From positions 1,656,208 through 1,720,207 of the forward strand of contig NZ_SGXE01000001.1 in NCBI RefSeq assembly GCF_004216895.1: a DNA stretch of 64,000 nt. The letters run 5' to 3'. Position numbers and translations under genes: made by a program. Every line of letters starts with the position of its first letter. Position 1 is the stretch's first letter. This document shows positions 33,045-42,531 of this stretch, piece by piece. Source of the DNA: Aquimarina brevivitae (GTDB taxonomy: Bacteria; Bacteroidota; Bacteroidia; Flavobacteriales; Flavobacteriaceae). A model generated the notes under the pieces. It searched no databases. It was not told where the DNA came from and worked only from the letters and a program-made list of their open reading frames with translations.

Positions 33045-35207
33045 ATGAAGAACATTTTAGTGTTTTTAATGGTATGCATAGGTAGTATTACTATTTCATT
33101 TGCGCAGAATTATAAATCACATAAGGTCCTTAAAGGCGAAAATGTGTATAGAATTGCGAAAAAATACAATACCACAGTTGATGCTATTTTAAGAATTAAC
33201 CCCACTGCCAAAGAGGGAATTAAAGAAGGTCAAATTCTTGCTGTTCCCGTTACCGGAGATCAACAATTTGAAATCCATGAAGTTGTTGATGGTGATACTG
33301 TTTTTAGTTTGGCAAAGCGCTATAATACTACAGAAGATGCCATTTATATGCTTAACCCAGAGTCTGTTAATGGAATAAAAGCGGGCCAAATTCTGCGTGT
33401 TGGTAAAGTTGAAAAACCAGTAAATACTGCAGAAGATGTAGAGCAAACACTAAATGACGATAAGGAGCGTATAATAGACAGCTTAAAGGCTACAGCATCA
33501 TCACCAAAAATAATTGGTTACAAAACTCATAAAGTAAAGCGCAAAGAAACTTTGTTTGGTATTGCAAAAGAATATGGAGTTTCCATAGAGGATATAAAAA
33601 GAAGTAACAAAAGATTGTATGCTGAGCAATTAAAGAAAAAGGATAAGATAAGAATTCCAATTTTTGCTAAAGAACAAACTGTAGTTAATACCCCTGTAGA
33701 TACTATCACTACAGGTAGGGTATCAGCGCTAACTACTTATGTCATTAAACCAAAGGATACCAAATTTAGTATTGCCAGAAGACATGGGATTACTATTGAA
33801 GCGTTTGATAAGTTAAATCCAAATCTAGACCCTTCTTTTCCGATAGGAGAAAAAATAAAAGTTCCTTCCACTATCTTCGTACCTTTAGAAGAAACAGTAG
33901 CCTCAGGGTTTGAATTGTATGAAGTAAAACCTAAAGAAACCATTTACGGCATATTAAATAGGTTAAAAATACCAGCTGATTCTTTGTTTAAAATGAATCC
34001 GTATTTAAAAGATGGTTTAAAAGCAGGGTCTGTTATTGTTATTCCTAAAAAAACGATAGATACATCTACCTTTGTGGGAATTAAGGAGAATAGAATTGTT
34101 GACTTAACAGATAAGCTTTATAACTTTAAAACTAAGAAAATAGGGGTAATGTTTCCATTTAACCTTGAAGAATTGAATTTTGATGAGGTAAATGAAACTG
34201 AGGAGTACCTTAAAAAGAAGCAAAGCCTAAGAATAGCTGTAGATTTTTATCAAGGTGTACAAATGGCTGTTGATTCAGCTAAAACCTTGGGTATTTCAAC
34301 AGAAGTTTTTGTGTATGATACCAAAAAAAATAATAATACGGAGTATATAAAAGGAGTCATAGCAGAAAATGATTTTGAAAGTCTTGATGCAGTAATAGGG
34401 CCATTATATCCGGCAAACGTTGAAACGGTGGTTAAGGAATTAAAACCGTTTAACACGCCTGTTTTTTCTCCAATTTCAAAAAAAGACGCAGATTCGTTTG
34501 ATAATTTCTTTCAAACCAGGCCATCGGATGATATTTTACAGGACAAATTGATCAGTTATATTAAAAAAGATACTACAGATAAGAATATCGTACTTATTGT
34601 ACAACAAGGAAAGAAGTTTGATTCATTACGTGCCAAATTGAATACTGTTTTTCCAACTGCTAAAACAGCGAAATTACAAGAAGGAAATTATTTATATGAA
34701 GTTGATTTAAACAAGGTGCTAGACGAAAAAAAGAAAAACTGGGTGATTTTGGAGTCTGATGATGTGGCTATGATAAGTAATGTAACTCCATTTTTAAACG
34801 CTAAGGCGGAATCCCATCAGATTACATTGTTTACTACTGATAAGAATTCAGCTTTTGATGATGACAGTATCAACAATGAGCACCTATCAAAGTTGCAGAT
34901 GCATTATCCCTCTATTGATAAAGAATCCGAAGATGTTGCTGAGGGTAATTCCTTCGTAAAAAATTATAAGGCCAAGTATGGGATAGCCCCAAACAAATTT
35001 ATTGTGCGTGGTTTTGATATTGCTTATGACGTATTATTACGCTTAGGAACGGCAGAGAGTATGTATCAAGCTGCTGATTATCGAGCAACGACAGAATATG
35101 TAGAAAATAAATTTGATTATAAAAAAGAGGAAAAAGGAGGGTTTTACAATGAAGCCGTATACCTTATTAAATTTAACGAAAACCTGGAACTGAATATTAT
35201 TGAATAA
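33045..35207 (+). CDS. Five-LysM peptidoglycan-binding protein with periplasmic-binding-like domain
   Basis: A 720-residue exported protein with signal peptide CIGSITISFAQ. Five LysM modules can be counted, each with the pattern of a starting Tyr/His stretch, KxxETxxxIAKxY and an asparagine-proline turn. They begin near residues 24, 76, 160, 230 and 293 (for example KVLKGENVYRIAKKYNTT; KVKRKETLFGIAKEYGVS). The C-terminal half (about 365-720) reads like a type 1 periplasmic-binding-protein fold: IAVDFYQGVQMAVDSAK, DAVIGPLYPANVETV, FNTPVFSPISKKD. LysM binding to peptidoglycan is established; the ligand of the second half is unknown. Such LysM/ABC-substrate-like proteins are common in Bacteroidota. 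Confidence 0.88.
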   Translation: MKNILVFLMVCIGSITISFAQNYKSHKVLKGENVYRIAKKYNTTVDAILRINPTAKEGIKEGQILAVPVTGDQQFEIHEVVDGDTVFSLAKRYNTTEDAIYMLNPESVNGIKAGQILRVGKVEKPVNTAEDVEQTLNDDKERIIDSLKATASSPKIIGYKTHKVKRKETLFGIAKEYGVSIEDIKRSNKRLYAEQLKKKDKIRIPIFAKEQTVVNTPVDTITTGRVSALTTYVIKPKDTKFSIARRHGITIEAFDKLNPNLDPSFPIGEKIKVPSTIFVPLEETVASGFELYEVKPKETIYGILNRLKIPADSLFKMNPYLKDGLKAGSVIVIPKKTIDTSTFVGIKENRIVDLTDKLYNFKTKKIGVMFPFNLEELNFDEVNETEEYLKKKQSLRIAVDFYQGVQMAVDSAKTLGISTEVFVYDTKKNNNTEYIKGVIAENDFESLDAVIGPLYPANVETVVKELKPFNTPVFSPISKKDADSFDNFFQTRPSDDILQDKLISYIKKDTTDKNIVLIVQQGKKFDSLRAKLNTVFPTAKTAKLQEGNYLYEVDLNKVLDEKKKNWVILESDDVAMISNVTPFLNAKAESHQITLFTTDKNSAFDDDSINNEHLSKLQMHYPSIDKESEDVAEGNSFVKNYKAKYGIAPNKFIVRGFDIAYDVLLRLGTAESMYQAADYRATTEYVENKFDYKKEEKGGFYNEAVYLIKFNENLELNIIE

Positions 35208-35548
35208 AATTTTTGGTTTTTCTCTTTCTAGTTTCCAAAATTATATTATTTTTAACTAATCATAAAACACAAGGTCGGATTAATAATTTGGGTTTTATAA
35301 TTAGAACTATCTCTTAACTCACACACATTTTTAAAATACATTGTTCAGTTTTACGTTATAAGTAAGGTTGGCATAGATATTGTGTGAAGTAAAGAGATTT
35401 TTTGATTTAATGTGGAAGTAATTTTTGAAGTACTTCTTGATAATGAAATTTTATTTTTGTATCTCTTATTAGTACTTGCCCCGTCCTAATAATTTGATAT
35501 TGAAATTAGTAAAACAAATAACGGTAACTGGGCATAATTAGTTCAATT
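35208..35548. other. 341-nt gap with a possible promoter
   Basis: No ORF with coding character. TATTTTTG at 35452-35459 matches the -7 consensus exactly and may serve the metalloprotease gene at 35549, leaving a leader of about 85 nt; no clear -33 element is placed correctly. No intrinsic terminator for the preceding LysM gene was found. Confidence 0.4.
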
Positions 35549-36106
35549 ATGAGTAAATTCTTTACGATTTTATTGATTTTAGTTTTTGCTAATAATGGTT
35601 ATGTTGAACGCTTTTCTTATGCAGAAAAAAGTAATTTAGACTGGTCAGACTTTAGAGGTAAACCTGACTTAAGTAGTAATTTTGATTCTGCAGTAAATAC
35701 CGGTATTACTTATCAATGGTCGTATAGTAAAGATCAAAATGACTTAGAGCTTAAGTTTGAAGTAGATAGTTTTTGTTATCCATCACTCTCTTGGGTTAAA
35801 AAAGGTCAAATGACTGATTATTTACTGGCACACGAACAATTGCATTTTGATATTTCTGAAGTACATGCTAGGATGATGCGCAAAAGGCTAAAGGAATATA
35901 AGCCAGGTAAAAATATACGCAAGGATTTAAATCAAATGTATAAGCTGGTTGAACGAATGCGAGTCAATATGCAGGAGCGATACGATGAGGAGACCGATCA
36001 CTCTCGAAACAAAGAAGCCCAGAAGAAATGGGAAAAGAAAATAGAAACGTTGATGTGGTTTTATAGAGACCACAAAAAAAAAATTAACTACTTCGTAACT
36101 CCATAA
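35549..36106 (+). CDS. DUF922-type putative secreted zinc protease
   Basis: A 185-residue protein with a short signal peptide (FFTILLILVFANNGYVE). The motif AHEQLHFDISEVHAR holds HExxH followed by a Glu and further His, matching DUF922 (PF06037), predicted zinc-dependent proteases. LDWSDFRGKPD before it is also typical of the family. The C-terminus is a charged helix (RYDEETDHSRNKEAQKKWEKK). The next gene starts 3 nt after the stop, so the pair is cotranscribed. Protease activity is inferred from the motif only. Confidence 0.8.
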   Translation: MSKFFTILLILVFANNGYVERFSYAEKSNLDWSDFRGKPDLSSNFDSAVNTGITYQWSYSKDQNDLELKFEVDSFCYPSLSWVKKGQMTDYLLAHEQLHFDISEVHARMMRKRLKEYKPGKNIRKDLNQMYKLVERMRVNMQERYDEETDHSRNKEAQKKWEKKIETLMWFYRDHKKKINYFVTP

Positions 36107-36109
36107 ACG

Positions 36110-36337
36110 TTGAATACGGGTTTAGATACTTCATTTCTCACAAAACTTTCCAAAGCCAAAATGCCTTTTGGTAAATACAAGGACAGATATTTAGTCGATT
36201 TACCTGAATATTATTTAGTTTGGTATAAGAACAAAGGTTTTCCCAAAGGGAAATTAGGCGAGCAATTACAATCGATATATGAAATTAAATTGAATGGTTT
36301 AGAATATTTAATTCGTAATATTCAAAAGTTCTCTTAA
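36110..36337 (+). CDS. DUF3820 family protein
   Basis: A 75-residue soluble protein. It begins at a TTG 3 nt after the preceding stop; the first ATG (18th codon) would remove the conserved N-terminal helix. The core MPFGKYKDRYLVDLPEYYL and GFPKGKLGEQLQSIYEIKLN matches DUF3820. The same FGKxKG pattern closes the exonuclease at 5130-5909. In other proteins this module accompanies nucleases, so a nucleic-acid role is possible but unproven. Translational coupling with the DUF922 gene would explain the TTG start. Confidence 0.78.
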   Translation: MNTGLDTSFLTKLSKAKMPFGKYKDRYLVDLPEYYLVWYKNKGFPKGKLGEQLQSIYEIKLNGLEYLIRNIQKFS

Positions 36338-36471
36338 TTAAATACTAGTATTGCCAAGGTTGAAGTTTATAACCTTTTAAATATACCTGCTACAAAGCTT
36401 TTTAAGCAAATTAATAATACGGGCACTAAAGATTCATTATATTTACCATACTGCACCATGTATTCTTAATT

Positions 36472-38040
36472 ATGACGAAATTAGTTCAATCTTTTACTTT
36501 ACTTATTGTATTTACTTCTACTTTTTTCTTAAGCGCTCAGCAATTGCAAGAAGGTCCGTTTACTCAATTAATCATAAGAGGAGTTACGATTATTAATGGA
36601 AATGGAGCTCCTCCTCGGGGACCCATGGATATTGTAGTCGAAGGAAACGTCATAAAAGAGATTGTACCGGTGGGTTATCCTGGAGTTTCTATAGAAAAGT
36701 CAAATAGACCTGTTCTCAAGGCTGGTGGAAAGGAATTAAATGCAGAAGGAATGTATATTTTGCCGGGCTTTATCGATATGCATGGTCATATTGGTGGAGT
36801 TGCGCAGGGTGCAGATTCGGATTATGTATTTAAGCTTTGGATGGCGCACGGCATCACTACGGTTCGAGAACCTAGCGGAAGAGGATTAGACTGGACCTTA
36901 AAACTGAAGGCTAAAAGTGAAACAAATGCAATTATAGCCCCTAGAATTTATGCCTATACTGGTTTTGGTCAGGGAAGTAAAGACGGAATTAGTACCCCAG
37001 AGATGGCTGTTGATTGGGTTAGGAATAACGCAAAACAGGGAGCAGATGGAATTAAGTTTTTTGGGGCTCCTCCGGCTATTATGGAAGCAGCCTTAGCGGA
37101 AAACAAAAAATTGGGGTTAAAGTCTGCTTGTCATCATGCTCAGATGGATGTAGGTAGGTGGAACGTTTTGCATTCTGCCAGAGCTGGATTAACATCTATG
37201 GAGCACTGGTATGGATTGCCAGAGGCATTATTTGATGATCGCACCGTACAGGATTATCCCTTAGATTATAATTACCAAAATGAACAGCATAGATTTGAAG
37301 AAGCAGGTAAATTGTGGAAGCAAGCTGCGCCTCCATATTCCGAGCACTGGAATAATGTGATGAACGAATTGATTGCTTTGGATTTTACCATTGATCCCAC
37401 ATTTAATATTTACGAAGCTAGTCGCGATTTACATCGCGCTCGCCGGGCAGAATGGCACGAGGATTATACACTACCTTCTCTTTGGCGATTCTATCAACCG
37501 AGTAAAGTATCACACGGGTCATATTGGCACGATTGGGGTACGGAGCAAGAGGTGGCTTGGAAAGAAAACTATAGATTATGGATGACTTTTATCAATGAAT
37601 ATAAAAATAGAGGAGGTAGAGTTACTACAGGTTCAGATTCTGGATTTATATTTCAGTTGTATGGGTTTGCTTATGTTAGGGAACTAGAGCTATTAAGAGA
37701 AGCAGGGTTTCATCCTCTTGAAGTTATTAGAGCAGCTACACTTAATGGTGCTGAAGCGTTAGGTGTTGCAGATAAATTAGGTACTATAGAGGTTGGTAAA
37801 CTTGCAGATTTTGTATTGATCGATGAAAATCCATTACAGAATTTAAAGGTTTTGTACGGCACGGGCGCTATACGTCTAACAGAAGAAAATGAAGTGGTAC
37901 GAGTGGGAGGAGTTTCCTACACGATAAAGGATGGAATAATTTATAATGCTAAAATGCTACTAGAAGATGTAAAAACGACCGTCAAAGAAGCTAAAGAAAG
38001 AGAAAACTTTAGCATTCTTCAACCTGGCGTTAAGCGATGA
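36472..38040 (+). CDS. Secreted metal-dependent amidohydrolase
   Basis: A 522-residue exported hydrolase with signal peptide LLIVFTSTFFLSAQ. The amidohydrolase fold shows YILPGFIDMHGHIGG (HxH metal pair), a later HHAQMD and the acid in TTGSDSGF. The C-terminal GKLADFVLIDENPLQNL is the conserved closing strand region of the superfamily. It resembles imidazolonepropionase- and dihydroorotase-like enzymes of Bacteroidota that are secreted, often with peptide-like substrates, but substrate is unknown. A near-consensus TATATTTA lies about 30 nt upstream. Confidence 0.88.
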   Translation: MTKLVQSFTLLIVFTSTFFLSAQQLQEGPFTQLIIRGVTIINGNGAPPRGPMDIVVEGNVIKEIVPVGYPGVSIEKSNRPVLKAGGKELNAEGMYILPGFIDMHGHIGGVAQGADSDYVFKLWMAHGITTVREPSGRGLDWTLKLKAKSETNAIIAPRIYAYTGFGQGSKDGISTPEMAVDWVRNNAKQGADGIKFFGAPPAIMEAALAENKKLGLKSACHHAQMDVGRWNVLHSARAGLTSMEHWYGLPEALFDDRTVQDYPLDYNYQNEQHRFEEAGKLWKQAAPPYSEHWNNVMNELIALDFTIDPTFNIYEASRDLHRARRAEWHEDYTLPSLWRFYQPSKVSHGSYWHDWGTEQEVAWKENYRLWMTFINEYKNRGGRVTTGSDSGFIFQLYGFAYVRELELLREAGFHPLEVIRAATLNGAEALGVADKLGTIEVGKLADFVLIDENPLQNLKVLYGTGAIRLTEENEVVRVGGVSYTIKDGIIYNAKMLLEDVKTTVKEAKERENFSILQPGVKR

Positions 38041-38067
38041 TTTTTTATTTTAAAAGCGCTCGAGCTA

Positions 38068-39300
38068 TTATTCAGCTAATTGCGGTTCTTTTTCAAAAAT
38101 TGGAGCACTAACCTGATTTTTTATCAAGTCGTCAAAGGTCTCTCGAGCTCTAATCACATAATCTTTCCCTTCATACCAAAGGACTTCTGCGGGTCGATAT
38201 CGAGAGTTGTAATTGCTAGCCATCGAAAAACAATACGCACCCGCATTTTTAAAAGCGAGTATATCTCCTTCAGTAATTTCATTGATTCTTCGATTTGAAG
38301 CAAAGGTGTCCGTTTCGCAGATGTAGCCTACAATAGAATAAAACCGCTCTTTTCCATCAGGGTTAGAAAGGTTTATAATTTGATGTTGCGCGTTATAAAA
38401 CATAGGGCGGATAAAATGGTTGAATCCTGTATCGATGCCTGCAAATACGGTGGAAGTAGTTTGTTTAACTACATTAACCTTAGCTAAGAAATAACCGGCT
38501 TCACTAACCAAAAATTTACCAGGCTCAAACCCTAGGGTTAAGTCTTTACCATAGCTTTTACAAAAGGAATTAAACCTTTTGGACAGTTTATCACCTAATT
38601 CTTCAATATTCGTTTCTATATCCCCTTCTTTATAAGGTACTTTGAACCCACTTCCGAAATCAATAAAATCTAAATCTTTAAAATGAGTTGCGGTTTCGAA
38701 TAATATTTCACTAGCGTATAGAAAAACTTCGATATCCAGAATATCACTACCCGTGTGCATATGTACTCCGTTAATAGTCATGTTAGTGTTTTCTACTATA
38801 CGTAGTATATGTGGGATTTGATGGATTGATATTCCAAATTTACTATCAATATGACCAACTGATATTTTAGAATTACCACCAGCCATTACGTGAGGGTTGA
38901 TTCGAATACAAACCGGTATGTTTGGATGTTTGGTACCGAACTGCTCTAATATAGATAAGTTGTCGATGTTTATTTGAACCCCCATCGCAGCTACTTCTTC
39001 GATTTCAGTCAGCGACACTCCGTTAGGCGTATAAATAATATCTTCTGGTTGTACACCAGCCAGCAACCCCAGTTTTACCTCTTGTATCGAAACCGTATCA
39101 AGACCAGCGCCATATGAATTTAGAAGCTTTAATATAGAAAGATTCGATAGCGCTTTAACGGCATAATTTATTTTAAGGTGTTTTACCTTTGTAAAAGCAT
39201 TACATAATCGATTGTATTGACTTTCTATTTTTTCGGCGTCATATACATACACCGGGCTTCCGTGTTGTTCCGTTATAGCTATGAGATCTTGATAATTCAT
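38068..39300 (-). CDS. lysA: Diaminopimelate decarboxylase
   Basis: A 410-residue PLP-dependent enzyme making lysine from meso-diaminopimelate, the last step of the pathway. The Schiff-base lysine is Lys49 in INYAVKALSN. HMHTGSDI, the glycine loop FGSGFKVPY and GAYCFSMASNYNSR are all present. The catalytic cysteine is in YICETDTF. It converges with the amidohydrolase gene and is divergent from the Lon N-domain gene. A consensus TAATTTTG sits 22 nt upstream on the minus strand. Confidence 0.96.
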   Translation of the reverse strand: MNYQDLIAITEQHGSPVYVYDAEKIESQYNRLCNAFTKVKHLKINYAVKALSNLSILKLLNSYGAGLDTVSIQEVKLGLLAGVQPEDIIYTPNGVSLTEIEEVAAMGVQINIDNLSILEQFGTKHPNIPVCIRINPHVMAGGNSKISVGHIDSKFGISIHQIPHILRIVENTNMTINGVHMHTGSDILDIEVFLYASEILFETATHFKDLDFIDFGSGFKVPYKEGDIETNIEELGDKLSKRFNSFCKSYGKDLTLGFEPGKFLVSEAGYFLAKVNVVKQTTSTVFAGIDTGFNHFIRPMFYNAQHQIINLSNPDGKERFYSIVGYICETDTFASNRRINEITEGDILAFKNAGAYCFSMASNYNSRYRPAEVLWYEGKDYVIRARETFDDLIKNQVSAPIFEKEPQLAE

Positions 39301-39321
39301 TAATTTATGATTTTAAAACCT

Positions 39322-39329
39322 CAAAATTA
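39322..39329 (-). promoter_or_regulatory. Promoter -7 element of lysA
   Basis: On the minus strand TAATTTTG (39329-39322) matches TAnnTTTG exactly, 21 nt before the lysA ATG at 39300. No clear TTG at the expected spacing. Confidence 0.45.
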
Positions 39330-39380
39330 TTAATAATTGTATATATAATAACTTTAAATACTAAAATATAACAGATCAGT

Positions 39381-39388
39381 TATATTTG
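39381..39388 (+). promoter_or_regulatory. Promoter -7 element, Lon N-domain gene
   Basis: TATATTTG matches the consensus exactly, 85 nt before the ATG at 39474, in the gap shared with divergent lysA. Confidence 0.45.
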
Positions 39389-39473
39389 TTTAATTAGTTA
39401 ATATACTATTACAAAGATTATGCTTAATTTTAGGACTGACTATTGATCCGTTACTTACAACAAATAATTTATT

Positions 39474-40109
39474 ATGCTTCCACTTTTTCCCTTACAGTTA
39501 GTTGTTTACCCTAAAGAAGAATTAGCGTTGCATATTTTTGAGGATCGGTATAAACAATTAATATTTGATTGTAACGACAAGGGAATTCATTTTGGAATCC
39601 CAACTTTTCTTAATAAACGCTTAGATTATGGTACAGAGGTTTATTTGGATAAGGTAGTCAAAGAATATCCAGATGGGAAGTGTGATATTATTTGTAAAGG
39701 TATTCGTGTTTTTCAAATTGTAGATTTTCATCATCAATATCCCAATAAGGGGTATGCTGGTGCTGAAGTAAATTTTTTTGAAGATGATTTAGTAACAGAT
39801 CTAGATCTACAAGAAGAGTTGTTGAATTATATTGCCAAGCTTTATGTAGAGTTGGCAATTGAAAAACCACCTATTTTTAAGCGTCCGGTTTTGAGTTACC
39901 AAGTGGCGCATAAAATAGGTCTTTCCTTTGAGCAAGAATATCACTTGTTAAAAATCAGGAATGAAAAAGAACGATTGGCGTATCTGATCGGTCATTTAAA
40001 AGGTACTATACCTGTAGTAAAAGAAATGAATAGGGCTAAAAAAGTAATTCAGATGAATGGTCATTTTAAAAATTTAGATCCTTTGGACTTAAAGGATTTT
40101 AAGATCTAA
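39474..40109 (+). CDS. Lon N-terminal (substrate-binding) domain protein
   Basis: A 211-residue cytoplasmic protein made of the Lon LAN domain alone, without ATPase or protease. MLPLFPLQLVVYPKEELALHIFEDRYKQLI is the family hallmark, followed by FGIPTFLNKRLDYGTEVYL. The C-terminal half is helical (LLNYIAKLYVELAIEKPPIF). Such proteins may bind misfolded chains or act as adaptors; no activity is known. It stands between lysA and sucC, each with its own promoter. Confidence 0.88.
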   Translation: MLPLFPLQLVVYPKEELALHIFEDRYKQLIFDCNDKGIHFGIPTFLNKRLDYGTEVYLDKVVKEYPDGKCDIICKGIRVFQIVDFHHQYPNKGYAGAEVNFFEDDLVTDLDLQEELLNYIAKLYVELAIEKPPIFKRPVLSYQVAHKIGLSFEQEYHLLKIRNEKERLAYLIGHLKGTIPVVKEMNRAKKVIQMNGHFKNLDPLDLKDFKI

Positions 40110-40161
40110 AAGCCATAATTGGCTATATTATTAGTTTAATAACTAACTTACTCAAAAAAGA

Positions 40162-40193
40162 TTGGCACAGAACCTTCACTTTTCCTATTTTTG
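40162..40193 (+). promoter_or_regulatory. Promoter of sucC (consensus match)
   Basis: TTGG at 40162-40165 and TATTTTTG at 40186-40193 are separated by 20 nt, a full match to the Bacteroidota promoter. The leader to the ATG at 40287 is about 85 nt. Confidence 0.7.
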
Positions 40194-40286
40194 AAACTCC
40201 TTTTTCAATAAGGAAAAAAACACGTTTTATCAAGGTGATTTTTTGGACCATCGGGATTAACGATTTAAAAAAACAAATACATAAAG

Positions 40287-41480
40287 ATGAATTTACACGA
40301 ATATCAGGGTAAAGAAATACTTAGTAGTTTTGGAGTACGTATCCAAAGAGGGATTGTTGCTCGTAACGCCAATGAAGCGGTTAATGCGGCAAAGCAATTA
40401 ACAGAAGAAACAGGTACGGGATGGCATGTGATAAAAGCACAGGTCCACGCAGGTGGACGTGGTAAAGGTGGTGGAGTTAAACTTGCCAAAAACCTTAAAG
40501 AAGTTGAGGAAATAGCAGGTCAGATTATTGGAATGAATTTGGTAACTCCTCAAACCTCTGCAGAAGGTAAAAAAGTGCATCAAGTTTTAGTGGCTGAAGA
40601 TGTGTATTATCCTGGAGATAGTGAACCAGACGAATTTTACATGTCTGTGCTTTTGAATAGGAGTACTGGTAAGAATATGATTATGTATTCTACTGAAGGA
40701 GGTATGGATATTGAAACAGTGGCAGAAGAAACACCACATCTAATATTTACTGAAGAAGTAGATCCAACAGTTGGATTAATGCCTTTCCAAGCAAGGAGAG
40801 TTGCATTTAATCTTGGTCTTAGCGGTACGGCTTTCAAAGAAATGGTGAAGTTCGTAACAGCGCTTTACAAAGCATATATTGAATCAGATTCTTCGCTTTT
40901 TGAGATCAATCCTGTATTAAAAACAAGTGACGATAAAATTATGGCAGTAGATGCTAAGGTTACCTTAGATGACAATGCTCTTTTCCGTCATAAGGATTAT
41001 GCAGAAATGCGCGATGTACGAGAGGAAAATCCTATTGAAGTAGAAGCTAAAGAAGTAGGACTAAATTATGTTGACCTTGATGGTAACGTAGGTTGTATGG
41101 TAAATGGAGCTGGATTGGCTATGGCAACTATGGATTTAATTAAGCAAGCAGGTGGTGAGCCCGCTAACTTTTTGGACGTAGGAGGTACAGCTGATGCAAA
41201 ACGGGTAGAGACTGCGTTTAGAATAATCTTAAAAGACCCTAATGTAAAAGCAATATTAATCAATATTTTTGGTGGTATTGTACGTTGTGACCGAGTTGCG
41301 CAAGGGGTAGTAGATGCGTATAAGAATATGGGTGACGCTATTAAAGTACCTATTATTGTAAGATTACAAGGAACGAATGCTGATATAGCAAAAGAACTGA
41401 TTGATACTAGTGGATTGGATGTTCAAAGTGCTGTTGAATTCCAAGAAGCTGCAGATAAGGTGCAGGCTGTTTTTGCATAA
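40287..41480 (+). CDS. sucC: ADP-forming succinyl-CoA synthetase beta subunit
   Basis: A 397-residue ATP-grasp subunit of succinyl-CoA synthetase, which makes ATP in the citric acid cycle. The start MNLHEYQGKEILSSFGV is family-standard. IKAQVHAGGRGKGGGV and EINPVLKTSDDKIMAVDAKV belong to the ATP-grasp half; FLDVGGTADAKRV and NIFGGIVRCDRVAQG belong to the ligase half. The alpha subunit gene (sucD) is not adjacent, as in many Bacteroidota. It has its own promoter and terminator. Confidence 0.96.
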   Translation: MNLHEYQGKEILSSFGVRIQRGIVARNANEAVNAAKQLTEETGTGWHVIKAQVHAGGRGKGGGVKLAKNLKEVEEIAGQIIGMNLVTPQTSAEGKKVHQVLVAEDVYYPGDSEPDEFYMSVLLNRSTGKNMIMYSTEGGMDIETVAEETPHLIFTEEVDPTVGLMPFQARRVAFNLGLSGTAFKEMVKFVTALYKAYIESDSSLFEINPVLKTSDDKIMAVDAKVTLDDNALFRHKDYAEMRDVREENPIEVEAKEVGLNYVDLDGNVGCMVNGAGLAMATMDLIKQAGGEPANFLDVGGTADAKRVETAFRIILKDPNVKAILINIFGGIVRCDRVAQGVVDAYKNMGDAIKVPIIVRLQGTNADIAKELIDTSGLDVQSAVEFQEAADKVQAVFA

Positions 41481-41500
41481 ATAATTTAAAGTATATTAGT

Positions 41501-41527
41501 AAAAAGTAGCCTTAGGGCTGCTTTTTT
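41501..41527 (+). terminator. Terminator of sucC
   Basis: GTAGCC/GGCTGC (one T-G wobble, 4-nt loop, 41506-41521) flanked by five A and six T, so the A-T stem continues to 41526. Confidence 0.85.
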
Positions 41528-41545
41528 GTTTTTAATAAAACCTTA

Positions 41546-42055
41546 ATGAAAACTCAAGATAGAATTGATGAACTTACAACTGGCTTAGGATTATTGCCAC
41601 ATCCTGAAGGGGGATTTTATAAAGAAACCCATAGAAGTCCGATTAAAATTAAAAAAAAGAACCTCCCTGATACTTTTTCTGGTGATCGTAATTGCAGTAC
41701 TGCGATTTACTTTTTATTAACCTCAGATAATTTTTCTGCTTTTCATAGAATCCAACAAGATGAAGTTTGGCATTATTACGAAGGTTCTCCACTCGATGTG
41801 CACGTTATTGATAAAGAAGGTGCTTATACCAAATACGAGGTGGGTCTTGATCTTCGTAATGGGGCTGTGCCGCAATTGGTAGTTCCTGCAGGAGTTTGGT
41901 TTGCTTCTAGTGTAAGAAATGAAGATGACTATTCTTTCGTGGGTTGTACCGTTTCGCCTGGATTTGATTTTGATGATTTTGAGCTGGCGGATAGAAAGGC
42001 ATTGAGTTTGCGGTATCCAGAACATCGAAAAATAATATCAAGATTAACTAGATAA
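41546..42055 (+). CDS. Cupin family protein, DUF985
   Basis: A 169-residue cytoplasmic protein of the DUF985 cupin family (PF06172). It has LLPHPEGGFYKETHRS, STAIYFLLTSDNFSAFHRI, DEVWHYYEGSPL and VPAGVWFASS, the expected cupin strand motifs with a His near the centre. The C-terminal GCTVSPGFDFDDFELADR is also diagnostic. Substrate and metal are unknown. It follows sucC's terminator by 19 nt. Confidence 0.88.
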   Translation: MKTQDRIDELTTGLGLLPHPEGGFYKETHRSPIKIKKKNLPDTFSGDRNCSTAIYFLLTSDNFSAFHRIQQDEVWHYYEGSPLDVHVIDKEGAYTKYEVGLDLRNGAVPQLVVPAGVWFASSVRNEDDYSFVGCTVSPGFDFDDFELADRKALSLRYPEHRKIISRLTR

Positions 42056-42178
42056 CCGGTGTTCTTATAACTATCTAGGTATGTGATTGTTAATATCTGT
42101 TAAAAATAACTATGTAGTGTAACAATCTTGAGCTTGTTGTCGTCTTATAGATAAATAATCATTAAAAACGAACAAGTC

Positions 42179-42514
42179 ATGAAAAAAATCAAAGTATTTT
42201 TTGCAGCCGCTGCATTAATCATTAGTAGCACTGCTATCGCAGGAACACCAACAGAGCCAACCCAAGAGCAACAATTGAACAAAGAAATTCACCAATTATT
42301 AGATGAGCCGTCTTTTAATGTGGATGGAGAAATGACTGCTTTTGTAACGTTTACCCTAAATGAAAAAGGAGAAATCGTTGTTTTAAACGTGGATTCTGAG
42401 AATCTAACTGTTGAAAGTTTTATCAAAAGTAGATTGAATTACAAGAAAGTAGCAATGAAACTTAATCCAACTATTAAGTTTTACAAAGTGCCGGTACGAT
42501 TGGTATCCGCATAA
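42179..42514 (+). CDS. Small secreted protein with TonB-C-like domain, hypothetical
   Basis: A 111-residue exported protein with signal peptide VFFAAAALIISSTAIAG. The mature part (TAFVTFTLNEKGEIVVLNVD, VESFIKSRLNYKKVAMK, YKVPVRLVSA) follows the strand-helix-strand plan of the TonB C-terminal domain, as seen in many small flavobacterial proteins. It lacks a membrane anchor and proline-rich linker, so it is not TonB itself. The stop is followed by a clear terminator shared with the convergent methyltransferase gene. Confidence 0.75.
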   Translation: MKKIKVFFAAAALIISSTAIAGTPTEPTQEQQLNKEIHQLLDEPSFNVDGEMTAFVTFTLNEKGEIVVLNVDSENLTVESFIKSRLNYKKVAMKLNPTIKFYKVPVRLVSA

Positions 42515-42531
42515 CAACAAAAAATTATTTG

